From the NCBI GenBank assembly GCA_964500895.1, contig CAZCQP010000003.1:40816-104815 (forward strand): a DNA stretch of 64,000 nucleotides, given 5' to 3'. A model generated the notes under the pieces. The model was not told the origin of the DNA. It saw nothing but the letters and a program-made list of their open reading frames with translations, and did no database searches. Below are positions 1-8,747 of the stretch, piece after piece (position 1 is the first letter of the stretch; each line of letters starts with the position of its first letter). Source of the DNA: CAZCQP01 sp964500895. GTDB taxonomy: Bacteria; Bacillota; Clostridia; Lachnospirales; JAISER01. A program made the position numbers and the translations under genes.

Positions 1-1
1 C

Positions 2-103
2 GGCATGGACCGCATTGAAGGGGCAACAGAAGCTGCTGCATTTGTGAAGAAAATTGACTTTAAAGCTTCCGATTTTAAGTTTGACGATGCCATTGCAAAC
101 TAA
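2..103 (+). CDS. 3' end of an unidentified CDS
   Basis: The window opens inside a reading frame that runs 33 codons to a TAA at 101-103, ending in ...FKFDDAIAN. The fragment is too short to assign to a family. It sits 27 bp upstream of a sugar oxidoreductase gene with no terminator between them, so it is probably an upstream member of the same sugar-metabolism operon. The function is unknown. Confidence 0.55.
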   Translation, partial: GMDRIEGATEAAAFVKKIDFKASDFKFDDAIAN

Positions 104-130
104 TTTGAAACAATGGAAGGAGGATTGTGC

Positions 131-1279
131 ATGAAACGTGTGACATACGGCATGGTGGGCGGGCATCTTCATGCCTTTATCGGTGAGGTACACCGCAAAG
201 CTTTAAATTATGACAACCGAGCCCGTTTGGTTGCCGGATGCTTTAGCTCCGATGCTGAAAAGAACAATGAAACCGGCCAGGCCTACAGCTTAGAGGACGG
301 CCGGGTTTATGCAAGCTACGCCGATATGGCAGAAAAAGAAAGTGCACGTGAAGACGGCATTAACTTTGTTATCATCACCACGCCAAATCATTTGCATTAT
401 GCGGTGTCTAAGGCGTTTCTGGAAAAAGGCATTCATGTGGTGTGCGAAAAGCCTTTGTGCTTTGAAGTGGCGCAAGCCCAGGAACTGGTGGAGCTGGCAG
501 AAAAGAAAAACCTGCTCTTTGCCGTTACATATTCATACACCGGCTACACCATGATTAAAGTTATGAAAGAAATGATTGCAAACGGGGCCATTGGCAATGT
601 GGTGTCTGTAAATGGCGAATACATTCAGGAATGGCTCATTGACAACCTTTCCCCGGAACAACCAGGCACAGCAAAACTTTCTGTGTGGCGTACAGACCCT
701 CAATATTCCGGCGTATCCAATTGCGTGGGGGATATTGGCACCCACATTGAAAACATGATTCACTATTTAACAGGTTTAAATATCAAGCGTTTGGCCGCTA
801 CCGTTAACCGTTTTGGGCACCCGCTGGACTTAAACGCCAACATGCTCATCGAATACGACAACGGGGTGAACGGTGCATACTGGTGTTCCCAAATTGCAGC
901 CGGTAAGTTGAACGGGTTTAAAGTGCGTATTTATGGGGATTTAGGGGCACTGGAATGGGAACAACACTTCCCAGACTACGTTCAGTATACGCCAAAAGGC
1001 AAACCCACCCAAACCCTTTCCAGAGGCACAGGTTATATCACGGAACAAGCGGGCGGATACAGCCGCATCCCCTCCGGCCACCCTGAAGGGCTGTATGTGG
1101 CGTTTGCTAACATGTACAAAAACATCATCAGTGCGGTGTTAAAGCTGAAAGAAGGCCAGCAGCTTACCGAAGCAGATATGGATTTTGCAACGGTGAAGGA
1201 CGGCTTAAATGGTGTGAAATTTGTGCATGCCGTGATGGAAAGCGCAGAAAAAGGCGCTTGCTGGGTTGATGTAAACTGA
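131..1279 (+). CDS. Gfo/Idh/MocA-family NAD(P)-dependent oxidoreductase
   Basis: This 382-aa protein belongs to the Gfo/Idh/MocA family, cytosolic enzymes that oxidise or reduce sugars and inositols with NAD(P). The N-terminal Rossmann part begins TYGMVGGHLHAFIGEVH, and the diagnostic EKP motif appears as VVCEKPLCF near residue 105, followed by the C-terminal substrate-binding half. An in-frame ATG exists at 113, but the ribosome binding site GGAAGGAGG at 115-123 overlaps it and is well spaced for ATG 131, so 131 is chosen. The gene precedes a sugar ABC importer and probably processes the imported sugar. The exact substrate cannot be read from the sequence. Confidence 0.9.
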   Translation: MKRVTYGMVGGHLHAFIGEVHRKALNYDNRARLVAGCFSSDAEKNNETGQAYSLEDGRVYASYADMAEKESAREDGINFVIITTPNHLHYAVSKAFLEKGIHVVCEKPLCFEVAQAQELVELAEKKNLLFAVTYSYTGYTMIKVMKEMIANGAIGNVVSVNGEYIQEWLIDNLSPEQPGTAKLSVWRTDPQYSGVSNCVGDIGTHIENMIHYLTGLNIKRLAATVNRFGHPLDLNANMLIEYDNGVNGAYWCSQIAAGKLNGFKVRIYGDLGALEWEQHFPDYVQYTPKGKPTQTLSRGTGYITEQAGGYSRIPSGHPEGLYVAFANMYKNIISAVLKLKEGQQLTEADMDFATVKDGLNGVKFVHAVMESAEKGACWVDVN

Positions 1280-1342
1280 GCATAGATGGTTTATGCAAGG
1301 TTTATATATGTACTGAAAATATAAAAAAATGGAGGTCAAAGT

Positions 1343-2419
1343 ATGAAAAAAGCAATTGCATTAGGGCTTGCGCTGGTAATGTCTACCGCACTCCTGTTCA
1401 CCGGATGCAGTTCTTCCACACCGGCTCCGTCTCCGGAAGCGCCTGCCGCTGAAGAACCGGCAGCCGAAACACTAGCTGTGCAAGAAGCACCCGCAGCAGA
1501 CGGGGAAATTTCCATTCTCATTCCAGGTGCCACCCACGGTTGGCCGGTAGGCGTGTTGTACTACGCCAATGAGAAGCAAAAAGAGCTGGAAACATTAGGC
1601 CAAAAAGCGGTTGTATACACAGCAGACACCGCACAAGCCCAGATTGAGAAACTGGAAGACTTGATGACCCGTTCCGACATTAAAGGCGTGATGATTTTAC
1701 CTTTTGATAACAGCGTGGTCAACGCCGTTAAAGGCATGGAAGGCAAAGTACCTTTCGTTATGTTCGACCGTATTCTTGAAGGCGTCAATTCCAACGCCAA
1801 CGTAATGGGCGACAACTTCGGCATTGGGTACGAAACCGCCAAGATTTTCCTTGAAAAAGGGCTGCAAAAAACCGACAAAATTTTAGAAATGCCTGGCGAC
1901 AACTCCAGCGTTCCTGAAATGCGTTCCAATGGCTTTAGAGAAGGCTTGAAAACACAAGGCGGCTGGACGGACGAAGAACTGAACGCTGCTATCTTCAAAA
2001 CCGACTTCACTGGTTGGAGCCGTGACAATTCCAAAACCTTGTTCGAGGGCTTCGTAGGCTCTAAAACACAAGAAGAACTTGATCAATACAAGTTTATCTT
2101 CACCCATGACGATGAAATCGCCATTGGTATCTTCAACGCTATTCAAGCAGGCAACCTGGGCAAAAACATTGACAAAGTTGAAGTTTTAGCCGCTTCTGCC
2201 GGTAACCAAGAAATGTACAACATTCTGAATGATGGCACCTATGCCGACCAGTTCTATCTGTTCTCTCTCACCTACCCGCCATACATGGTGCAAGACGCCA
2301 TTGACGTGTTGGTGCAAGTGTTGAACGGCGAAACGGTTGACAAAGAAATTGTTATCCCTGTTAAAAAAGTGGATAGCACCAATGCCAAAGACTACTTAAA
2401 TCCTGATTCACCTTATTAA
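1343..2419 (+). CDS. Sugar ABC transporter substrate-binding lipoprotein
   Basis: This 358-aa protein is a periplasmic-binding-protein-like (type 1, ribose/galactose class) solute receptor anchored outside the membrane. A lipoprotein signal peptide ends in the lipobox LFTGC with the lipidated Cys at residue 22, followed by an Ala/Pro/Glu-rich linker to about residue 52. The binding fold starts at ISILIPGATHGWPVG and contains the family-typical stretch MILPFDNSVVNAVKG. A ribosome binding site TGGAGGTC precedes ATG 1343. It is followed by an ATPase and a permease gene, completing a CUT2-type importer. A 13-bp perfect hairpin separates it from the ATPase gene and probably keeps receptor mRNA more abundant. 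Confidence 0.92.
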   Translation: MKKAIALGLALVMSTALLFTGCSSSTPAPSPEAPAAEEPAAETLAVQEAPAADGEISILIPGATHGWPVGVLYYANEKQKELETLGQKAVVYTADTAQAQIEKLEDLMTRSDIKGVMILPFDNSVVNAVKGMEGKVPFVMFDRILEGVNSNANVMGDNFGIGYETAKIFLEKGLQKTDKILEMPGDNSSVPEMRSNGFREGLKTQGGWTDEELNAAIFKTDFTGWSRDNSKTLFEGFVGSKTQEELDQYKFIFTHDDEIAIGIFNAIQAGNLGKNIDKVEVLAASAGNQEMYNILNDGTYADQFYLFSLTYPPYMVQDAIDVLVQVLNGETVDKEIVIPVKKVDSTNAKDYLNPDSPY

Positions 2420-2432
2420 TCCGTTTCCTCTA

Positions 2433-2471
2433 GCAAAGGCTGTATGATGCAGTGCTTTATACAGCCTTTGC
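2433..2471 (+). terminator. Intercistronic hairpin between binding protein and ATPase genes
   Basis: A perfect 13-bp inverted repeat (GCAAAGGCTGTAT at 2433-2445 and its complement at 2459-2471) with a 13-nt loop lies between the receptor and ATPase genes. There is no long T-run, so it is more likely a partial terminator or an mRNA-stabilising structure that sets receptor-to-ATPase stoichiometry, as is common in ABC importer operons. Confidence 0.7.
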
Positions 2472-2503
2472 TTATAAAGTTTGCGAATAAGCGGGGGTCA
2501 AAC

Positions 2504-4018
2504 ATGCAGTTATTGGAAATGACAAACATAAGCAAGTCGTTTTTTGGTGTTAAGGTATTAAACAATGTGACCCTCACAGTAGGCGAGGGCGAAACCCATG
2601 CCCTGCTGGGCGAAAACGGCGCAGGGAAATCCACGCTGATGAACATTCTTGGCGGCGTTCACGAACGAGACAGCGGGGAAATTGTGCTTAACGGCAAAAA
2701 GATTGATAAAATCACCACCAAAACCGCTTCAGAGCTGGGCATTGCATTTGTACACCAGGAATTGAACCTTTTTAATGATCTAACCGTTTTTGAAAACATT
2801 TTTTTAAGAGAAGAAATTGTTAACCGCTTTGGAAAAGTGATGAACAAGGAAATGATTCAGTCTGTGGCGGTGCTTTTTGACGACCTGGGCGTGGAGATAG
2901 ACCCTACAGTCATGGTGAGTGAATTGGACACTGCCCAAAAGCAGCTACTGGAAATTGCCAAAGCTTTGCGCAAAGACGCCAACATTTTCATTATGGACGA
3001 GCCAACAACTGCCTTGGGTAATGCTGAAATTGAAAAATTATTTGCTATCATTAACCGGCTGAAAGCAAAAGGGAAATCTTTTATCTTTATTTCCCATAAA
3101 ATGCCAGAAATATTTACAATTGCCGATAAGTACACGGTGCTTAGAAACGGCAACTATGTGGGCTCTGGCCTTATTTCTGAAACCACGCCGGAAGCCGTTA
3201 CCAAATTAATGGTGGGTGAATCCTACGATAACAGTGACGTGTACAAGGAAAGGAAATTAACGGAACCTGTGTTGGAGCTTGAAAACTTTACCGGCACCGG
3301 TTTTACAGATATAAATTTAAAAATTTACAAGGGTGAAATATTTAGTTTAACCGGGTTGCATGGGGCAGGGTGCAGTGAACTGTTGCAGTGTATGTTTGGC
3401 ATAACACAGCCCACATCGGGCACCATGAAGGTGGCCGGAAAGGTTTACAATTGCAGCGGCATTCACCATGCCATGAAAAATAAAATTGCCATGCTGCCCT
3501 CTAACCGCAAAGAAAACTCTATTATTCCAGACATGAACTTGCTGGAAAATGCATACATATCCGAACATACGTTAAGCAGCGCAAAACAACATATATTCAA
3601 AAAAAATGAAGTCAGTAAATATAACCATCTAAGCAAAATGCTCAACATTAAAGCCAATAACCACAATGACCTGATTGTTAGCCTAAGCGGTGGAAACCAG
3701 CAAAAAGTTGTTTTGGCCAAATGGCTGAACACCCAGGCGGACATCTTTTTGTTCGACAACCCCACCCAAGGTATTGACGTTGGAGCCAAAAATGAAATTT
3801 ATAAGCTGATTGTAGAGCTATCCAATCAAGGAAAGACCGTCATTGTGAATACGTTAGAAATATCTGAAATACAAAAAATATCAGACAGATGCGCAGTGTT
3901 TTACCATTCACATTTGCAAGTGGTGTTGGACAGGCAAAATATTAACGAGAAAACGGTGATGCTTTATGCCACAAATGCAGTCAGTATTTCGGAGGGTGAC
4001 TATGAACAAGCAGAATAA
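2504..4018 (+). CDS. Sugar ABC transporter ATP-binding protein (two ABC domains)
   Basis: This 504-aa protein is a tandem ATPase of the RbsA/MglA type that powers sugar uptake from the cytoplasmic face. Domain 1 has Walker A GENGAGKST (residues 36-44) and Walker B FIMDEPTTAL. Its signature region is unusual (SELDTAQKQLLEIAKAL rather than LSxGQxQ). Domain 2 has the degenerate P-loop typical of the family (TGLHGAGCSE) and an intact signature SLSGGNQQKVVLAKWL. An upstream in-frame ATG at 2444 lies inside the hairpin, so ATG 2504 is preferred. The 3' end overlaps the permease gene by 17 nt, indicating translational coupling. Confidence 0.92.
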   Translation: MQLLEMTNISKSFFGVKVLNNVTLTVGEGETHALLGENGAGKSTLMNILGGVHERDSGEIVLNGKKIDKITTKTASELGIAFVHQELNLFNDLTVFENIFLREEIVNRFGKVMNKEMIQSVAVLFDDLGVEIDPTVMVSELDTAQKQLLEIAKALRKDANIFIMDEPTTALGNAEIEKLFAIINRLKAKGKSFIFISHKMPEIFTIADKYTVLRNGNYVGSGLISETTPEAVTKLMVGESYDNSDVYKERKLTEPVLELENFTGTGFTDINLKIYKGEIFSLTGLHGAGCSELLQCMFGITQPTSGTMKVAGKVYNCSGIHHAMKNKIAMLPSNRKENSIIPDMNLLENAYISEHTLSSAKQHIFKKNEVSKYNHLSKMLNIKANNHNDLIVSLSGGNQQKVVLAKWLNTQADIFLFDNPTQGIDVGAKNEIYKLIVELSNQGKTVIVNTLEISEIQKISDRCAVFYHSHLQVVLDRQNINEKTVMLYATNAVSISEGDYEQAE

Positions 4019-4994
4019 CGCTCAAAAAGAATCCATTTTAAAATGGCTGTGGTTTAATTTTAACTATGTTATCATTTTCTTTGTTATTTTTATTGCCTAC
4101 TTAATTGTGAACGGCAAAGCCACCAACTGGGCAGCCATTACAAACATTATGCGCCACAGCTCCATCATTGGCATTGTGGCGTTGGCCATGGGGCTTATCA
4201 TTCTTATCGGCAACATTGATTTGTCTGTAGGGTCAACGGTGGCATTAGTGGGCGGGTTTTCGGTGCTGGTGTTTAATGCTACGGGCAGCCTGGCACTGAC
4301 CATTGTTTTCGGCATAGCGGCAGGTGGTGTTGCAGGGCTTATAAACGGTCTTTTAATTGGTAAGATTCGTATGCCTGCCTTCATCGCCACTCTGGCTACC
4401 ATGATGATGTACCGTTCAGTTTCCCAGTATTATTTAAGCAATACGGGTGTGGCCATGTATAAAATAGATGCCAATGCCGCCCAATATGATGCATTTTTTG
4501 CCTTGGGTAACGGCAATCAGTTTACCATTCCCATTTTAACCATCATTTTTATTGTCATTGCCTGCATATTAATTTATGTAACAACCTCCACCAAATTCGG
4601 CAAAACGTTGTACGCCATTGGTAGCAACGAAAAAGCCGCCAAATTAAGCGGTATTAACACCGAACGGGTTCGGGTGGTTGTATACGTAATAGCAGGGGCA
4701 TTGGTTGGTTTGGCAGCGGTTATGTTTGCGGGGCAAAACGGAACCATCACCCCGTCTTCTGCGGGCAAAAACTATGAGCTTTATGCCATTGCGGCGGTAG
4801 TGATTGGTGGCCTTGAAATGTCTGGCGGCCGGGGCAAAATAATGGGCGTTATATTCGGTATGCTTACGTTTACAGTTATTGATAAAATCATTCTGTCCTT
4901 GGGGTATAACCCCCTCATTAATGATACCATCAAAGGGGCTATTCTGCTTATTGCCATTATGCTGCAATTGCTGCAAAGCAGAAGGAAAGCCTAG
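4002..4994 (+). CDS. Sugar ABC transporter permease
   Basis: This 330-aa hydrophobic protein is the membrane permease of the CUT2 sugar importer (RbsC/MglC class). The family signature GLIILIGNIDLSVGS lies near residue 75, and about eight to ten hydrophobic segments follow. The start ATG 4002 has GGAGGGTGA just upstream and lies inside the last codons of the ATPase gene. An earlier in-frame ATG at 3966 lacks a ribosome binding site. A rho-independent terminator follows at 5025-5060, so the importer operon ends here. Confidence 0.9.
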   Translation: MNKQNNAQKESILKWLWFNFNYVIIFFVIFIAYLIVNGKATNWAAITNIMRHSSIIGIVALAMGLIILIGNIDLSVGSTVALVGGFSVLVFNATGSLALTIVFGIAAGGVAGLINGLLIGKIRMPAFIATLATMMMYRSVSQYYLSNTGVAMYKIDANAAQYDAFFALGNGNQFTIPILTIIFIVIACILIYVTTSTKFGKTLYAIGSNEKAAKLSGINTERVRVVVYVIAGALVGLAAVMFAGQNGTITPSSAGKNYELYAIAAVVIGGLEMSGGRGKIMGVIFGMLTFTVIDKIILSLGYNPLINDTIKGAILLIAIMLQLLQSRRKA

Positions 4995-5024
4995 TACCTA
5001 CAAAAGCTTAATCCATACAAAAGC

Positions 5025-5060
5025 GTCCGCCGGCTCTGTTTTCGGCGGACATTTTACTTT
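5025..5060 (+). terminator. Terminator of the sugar importer operon
   Basis: An 8-bp GC-rich stem (GTCCGCCG at 5025-5032 with CGGCGGAC at 5043-5050) is followed by a T-rich tract. It separates the permease gene from the serine recombinase. Confidence 0.75.
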
Positions 5061-5081
5061 CTTAGAGGATGGTGATAGCTT

Positions 5082-6707
5082 TTGAAATTTTTTATATACA
5101 GCCGTAAGTCTGTCTATACCGGAAAGGGCGAAAGCATTGAAAACCAAATTGAAATGTGCAAACAGTACATTTTTACAAAGTTTCCAGGTGTAACGGATTT
5201 GGCGATGACCGTGTACGAAGATGAAGGTTTTTCAGCAAAGGATACGGCCAGGCCCCAGTTTCAAAAAATGTTAAAGGACATGAAGCAGGAAAAGCCAGAC
5301 TTTGTGGTTTGCTACCGGCTGGACCGTATCAGCCGTAATGTCAGCGACTTTTCTGCACTGATAGAAGAATTAAATGACCGCAGCATTTCCTTTGTATGCA
5401 TTAAAGAAGAGTTTGATACTTCAAAACCAATGGGTAAGGCCATGATGTACATTGCTTCGGTTTTCGCCCAGTTAGAACGGGAAACCATTGCCGAACGGGT
5501 TCGTGATAATATGCTTATGCTTGCCCGCACGGGGCGGTGGCTTGGGGGTACGACACCCACAGGGTATACGTCAGAAAAGGTGCAAGAGGTGATTGTAGAC
5601 GGAAAAATGAAAACTGCTTGCAAGCTTAAAGAGAACCCAGAAGAGCTTCGGGCCGTTGACATGATGTTTGAAAAGTTTTTGGAACTGCGCAGCATATCCG
5701 GCGTAAGCAAACATCTGATGAAGCAGGGCATAAAGTCACGCAGAGGCAAACCTTACACCTTGCTCGGCATTAAAGAGATTTTGCAAAACCCGGTTTATTG
5801 CATGGCAGATAAAGATGCGTTGGACTACTTTACCAAACAAAAGGCAGACGTTTGCTTCGAGGCAAAGGATTGTACGGATAAATATGGGCTGTTGTCGTAC
5901 AACAAGCGTGATTACAAGAAAAAACACGCCCCAAGGCAACCTATAGATAAATGGATTATTGCCATGGGCAAACATAAGGGGCGAATACCAGGGCAAAAGT
6001 GGGTAACCGTGCAAAAGATACTGGCAGACAACATGCCCACAGGCAAAAAATCTTCCAATATGCATAACGATTACGCTTTGCTTTCCGGGCTTATTTTCTG
6101 TGAAAAGTGTGGTAGCCGGATGTTTGCAAAGCCTCGCAGGAGTAAAGGCGCAAACCCTGATTTATTTGACTATATATGCAACAGTAAAATGCGTGGTGGC
6201 ATGGCACTTTGCGATTGCCAAAACATTAGCGGGCAGCAAGCGGACGATATGGCCTGTGCATATCTGATGCAGTACACCAACGGGCATTCAAGCATTCATA
6301 AGCAACTGGAAAAGCTAAAAAGTGATTTGCAGAGCCGGGAACGTGAAAATCCCATGGCTGTACTCGAGGCAAGCATTAAAAAATGCAGCGAAGAAATGAA
6401 CAATCTGGTAAATTCACTGACCCAAACAGGCCTTGGCACAGCATTCATACAGCGTGTTAATGACCGGATGACCACCCTGGACCAAGAGCTTACAGCGCTA
6501 AACAAAACCCGCAACCAGCTAGAGAAAGATGCTGGTGGCATCTTTCAAAAGGAAATGCAGGTAGAACGGTTAGCCACTATGCTTATTAGCAAAAAAAGTT
6601 ACTTTAATGCATTGACCATTCACGAAAAGCGTGTTTTAATTAAATTGATAGTAAAGAAAATGGTTTGGAATGGAAGGGACCTACATATTTTTATAAACGG
6701 TGCTTAG
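5082..6707 (+). CDS. Large serine recombinase, element 1
   Basis: This 541-aa protein is a large serine recombinase, a site-specific DNA integrase/excisionase. The N-terminal resolvase catalytic domain begins FFIYSRKSVYTGKGESIENQ, with the nucleophile serine in YSRKS and the arginine motif YRLDRISRN. A Recombinase domain follows (RAVDMMFEKFLELRSISG onward), then a zinc-ribbon (FCEKCGSRMF ... CNSKMRGG ... CDC) and a C-terminal coiled coil of about residues 405-490. Translation probably begins at TTG 5082, with a GAGG at 5065. The stop TAG 6705-6707 lies exactly where a truncated feoB reading frame becomes open. This is the usual position of such genes at the edge of an integrated element. Confidence 0.9.
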   Translation: MKFFIYSRKSVYTGKGESIENQIEMCKQYIFTKFPGVTDLAMTVYEDEGFSAKDTARPQFQKMLKDMKQEKPDFVVCYRLDRISRNVSDFSALIEELNDRSISFVCIKEEFDTSKPMGKAMMYIASVFAQLERETIAERVRDNMLMLARTGRWLGGTTPTGYTSEKVQEVIVDGKMKTACKLKENPEELRAVDMMFEKFLELRSISGVSKHLMKQGIKSRRGKPYTLLGIKEILQNPVYCMADKDALDYFTKQKADVCFEAKDCTDKYGLLSYNKRDYKKKHAPRQPIDKWIIAMGKHKGRIPGQKWVTVQKILADNMPTGKKSSNMHNDYALLSGLIFCEKCGSRMFAKPRRSKGANPDLFDYICNSKMRGGMALCDCQNISGQQADDMACAYLMQYTNGHSSIHKQLEKLKSDLQSRERENPMAVLEASIKKCSEEMNNLVNSLTQTGLGTAFIQRVNDRMTTLDQELTALNKTRNQLEKDAGGIFQKEMQVERLATMLISKKSYFNALTIHEKRVLIKLIVKKMVWNGRDLHIFINGA

Positions 6708-7479
6708 AAAGATGCAAACTTCCCTTTTGGTTGGTGGCGCATTTCCTACACTGCTTGCGCTCATTACCATTTTCTTTGCCATGGGGGCAACGGGGGTGTG
6801 GCAAAGCGTACTAAGCGCCATCATACTTACAGGCATTATTGCACTGGGCGTAGCGGCCACTTTTTTAGCATCCAGATTTTTGTCTGGTACGGTGCTAAAA
6901 GGTACACCATCGTCCTTTACTCTGGAACTTCCTCCTTACCGCAAGCCCCAAGTGGCCAAAGTGTTGGTGCGGTCGTTGTTTGATAGAACCCTCTTTGTGT
7001 TGGGCAGGGCGGTGAGCGTGGCGGCACCTGCGGGGTTAATCATTTGGCTTATGAGCAACATCGTTGTTGGAGATGTAAGCCTTTTGGCCCACTGTGCTGG
7101 CGTTTTAGACCCCTTTGCCAGGTTGTTGGGCATGGATGGTATTATTATGATGGCATTCATCCTTGGTTTTCCGGCCAATGAAATTGTGTTGCCCATCATT
7201 TTAATGGCATACTTGTCCCAAGGTACGTTAATGGAACCCACCAGCATGGAAAATTTGCGTACATTGCTGCTGGACAATGGCTGGACCGGAGTGACGGCAA
7301 TTTGTGTGATGTTATTTTCGCTTATGCATTGGCCCTGTTCCACCACTTGCCTAACCATTCGTAAAGAAACGGAAAGCATGAAATGGACGGCGGTAGCCTT
7401 CGTTTTGCCTACAGTTCTGGGCATGGCAGCCTGTTTTCTGGTGGCTACAGTGGCTCGGCTTCTAGGGCTGGGTCTATGA
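6700..7479 (+). pseudogene. feoB: feoB 3' fragment, truncated at the element 1 edge
   Basis: The frame encodes the C-terminal part (about 255 residues) of ferrous iron transporter B. Recognisable FeoB features are FTLELPPYRKPQ, the Gate-like stretch FILGFPANEIVLPIILMAYL, and MLFSLMHWPCSTTCLTIRKET near the end. The N-terminal GTPase domain and first membrane segments (about 400 residues of a normal 650-700 aa FeoB) are absent and appear nowhere else in the window. The frame opens only at 6697, overlapping the recombinase stop codon. I infer integration of a serine-recombinase element into feoB, with the 5' half at the other end of that element or lost. Confidence 0.85.
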
Positions 7480-7498
7480 TTTATGGAACTGTGTTTAA

Positions 7499-7554
7499 AA
7501 AAGAGCCTTTTATACAAGGTTTATACAATAAACACTTGTGGTAAAGGCTCTTTT
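7499..7554 (+). terminator. Terminator after the feoB fragment
   Basis: A 12-bp inverted repeat (AAAAGAGCCTTT at 7499-7510 with AAAGGCTCTTTT at 7543-7554) sits between the feoB fragment and the next gene. The symmetrical A/T flanks allow it to work in both directions. Confidence 0.7.
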
Positions 7555-7623
7555 CGTTGTATGATATAAAAATACCATGCTGTAAAGTTAATAAGCACAT
7601 CATTGAGAAAGGGCGGCGGCACT

Positions 7624-8724
7624 ATGGATGCTTTTAATAAGGTTATGATTGTGGACGATACACCGGCAAACCTTAAACTATTAAAAGAAATGTTACAAAG
7701 AATTGGGTTTGACGTTTCTGTGTTTCGAAGTGCGATAGACGCCATTGAAGCCTTGGACTTAAACCCCCCAAGCATCATCTTGATGGACATCTCTATGCCG
7801 GACATGAATGGTTTTGAAGCATGTAAGATTATAAAAGCTAATCCGGTACATAAGGATACCCCCATTATATTTATTAGCGCATTAAACGACGTTGAAGATA
7901 AAGTGAAAGCATTTGAATATGGCGGTGTGGACTATATTACAAAGCCTTTTGAATTTGAAGAAGTGAAAATGCGGGTGAGCACCCATTTACAAATTAGCAA
8001 GCTTCAAAAAGAAATACAAGCGTGGAATAATTCGCTGGAAAGGCGGGTACAAAGTCAGCTGGATGAAATTGAACAGACCAATAAAAGGCTGATTCGGGCG
8101 CAAAATTCCACCATCATCGCCTTGGCAAAGTTATCTGAATGCCGGGACACGGATACAGGTTTGCATTTAGAACGGGTGGGGCATTATTGTGAAATTTTAG
8201 CTAAACATTTAATGCGTAAAAATATCTTTGCGGAAGTTGACGATGATTTTATTCATACGATTAAGTTGGTGGCCCCCCTCCACGATATTGGCAAAGTGGG
8301 TATCCCAGATAAAATATTGTTGAAACCGGGCAGGCTGGAACCCGATGAATTTGAAATTATGAAAACCCATGCCCAACTGGGGGCAAACACCTTTTTAGAG
8401 GTGAAGAAACAGATGTCTGAAACCGCCTATTGCGAAATGGCTTATGATGTAATTTTATGCCATCATGAAAAATATGATGGTACCGGCTACCCTATAGGGT
8501 TGTCCGGAAACGACATTCCCCTAAGCGCAAGAATTATGGCGGTGGCGGATGTGTATGATGCCCTAAGGAGTAAACGGCCGTACAAAGAGCCGATTCCTAA
8601 AGAGCAGGCAGAGCAAATTATTATAGACAGCTGTGAAAGCCATTTTGCACCAGAGCTGGTGGAAGCGTTTGTGGAAAATCATGATTCGTTAAATCAAGTA
8701 GCCGAAAGACTGATTGACATGTAG
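7624..8724 (+). CDS. Response regulator with HD-GYP domain (cyclic-di-GMP phosphodiesterase)
   Basis: This 366-aa protein is an RpfG-like cytosolic regulator. The receiver domain (residues 5-120) has acidic VDD, phospho-acceptor Asp55 in ILMDISMPDMNG and Lys in ITKPFEFEE. After a helical linker, the HD-GYP domain (about 165-355) shows HLERVGHY, LHDIGKVGIPDK and the HHEKYDGTGYP motif, so it is predicted to hydrolyse c-di-GMP. ATG 7624 is preceded by GAAAGGG. An upstream TTG at 7603 is less likely. The next gene, a hybrid sensor kinase, begins 23 nt downstream and is the obvious partner. Confidence 0.93.
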   Translation: MDAFNKVMIVDDTPANLKLLKEMLQRIGFDVSVFRSAIDAIEALDLNPPSIILMDISMPDMNGFEACKIIKANPVHKDTPIIFISALNDVEDKVKAFEYGGVDYITKPFEFEEVKMRVSTHLQISKLQKEIQAWNNSLERRVQSQLDEIEQTNKRLIRAQNSTIIALAKLSECRDTDTGLHLERVGHYCEILAKHLMRKNIFAEVDDDFIHTIKLVAPLHDIGKVGIPDKILLKPGRLEPDEFEIMKTHAQLGANTFLEVKKQMSETAYCEMAYDVILCHHEKYDGTGYPIGLSGNDIPLSARIMAVADVYDALRSKRPYKEPIPKEQAEQIIIDSCESHFAPELVEAFVENHDSLNQVAERLIDM

Positions 8725-8747
8725 ACTTGAAAGAGGTGGCTTGGGCT

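Noticed and set aside
6936..7517. 193-codon minus-strand frame opposite the feoB fragment
   Set aside because: The plus strand has clear FeoB motifs, and the minus frame has no recognisable domain.
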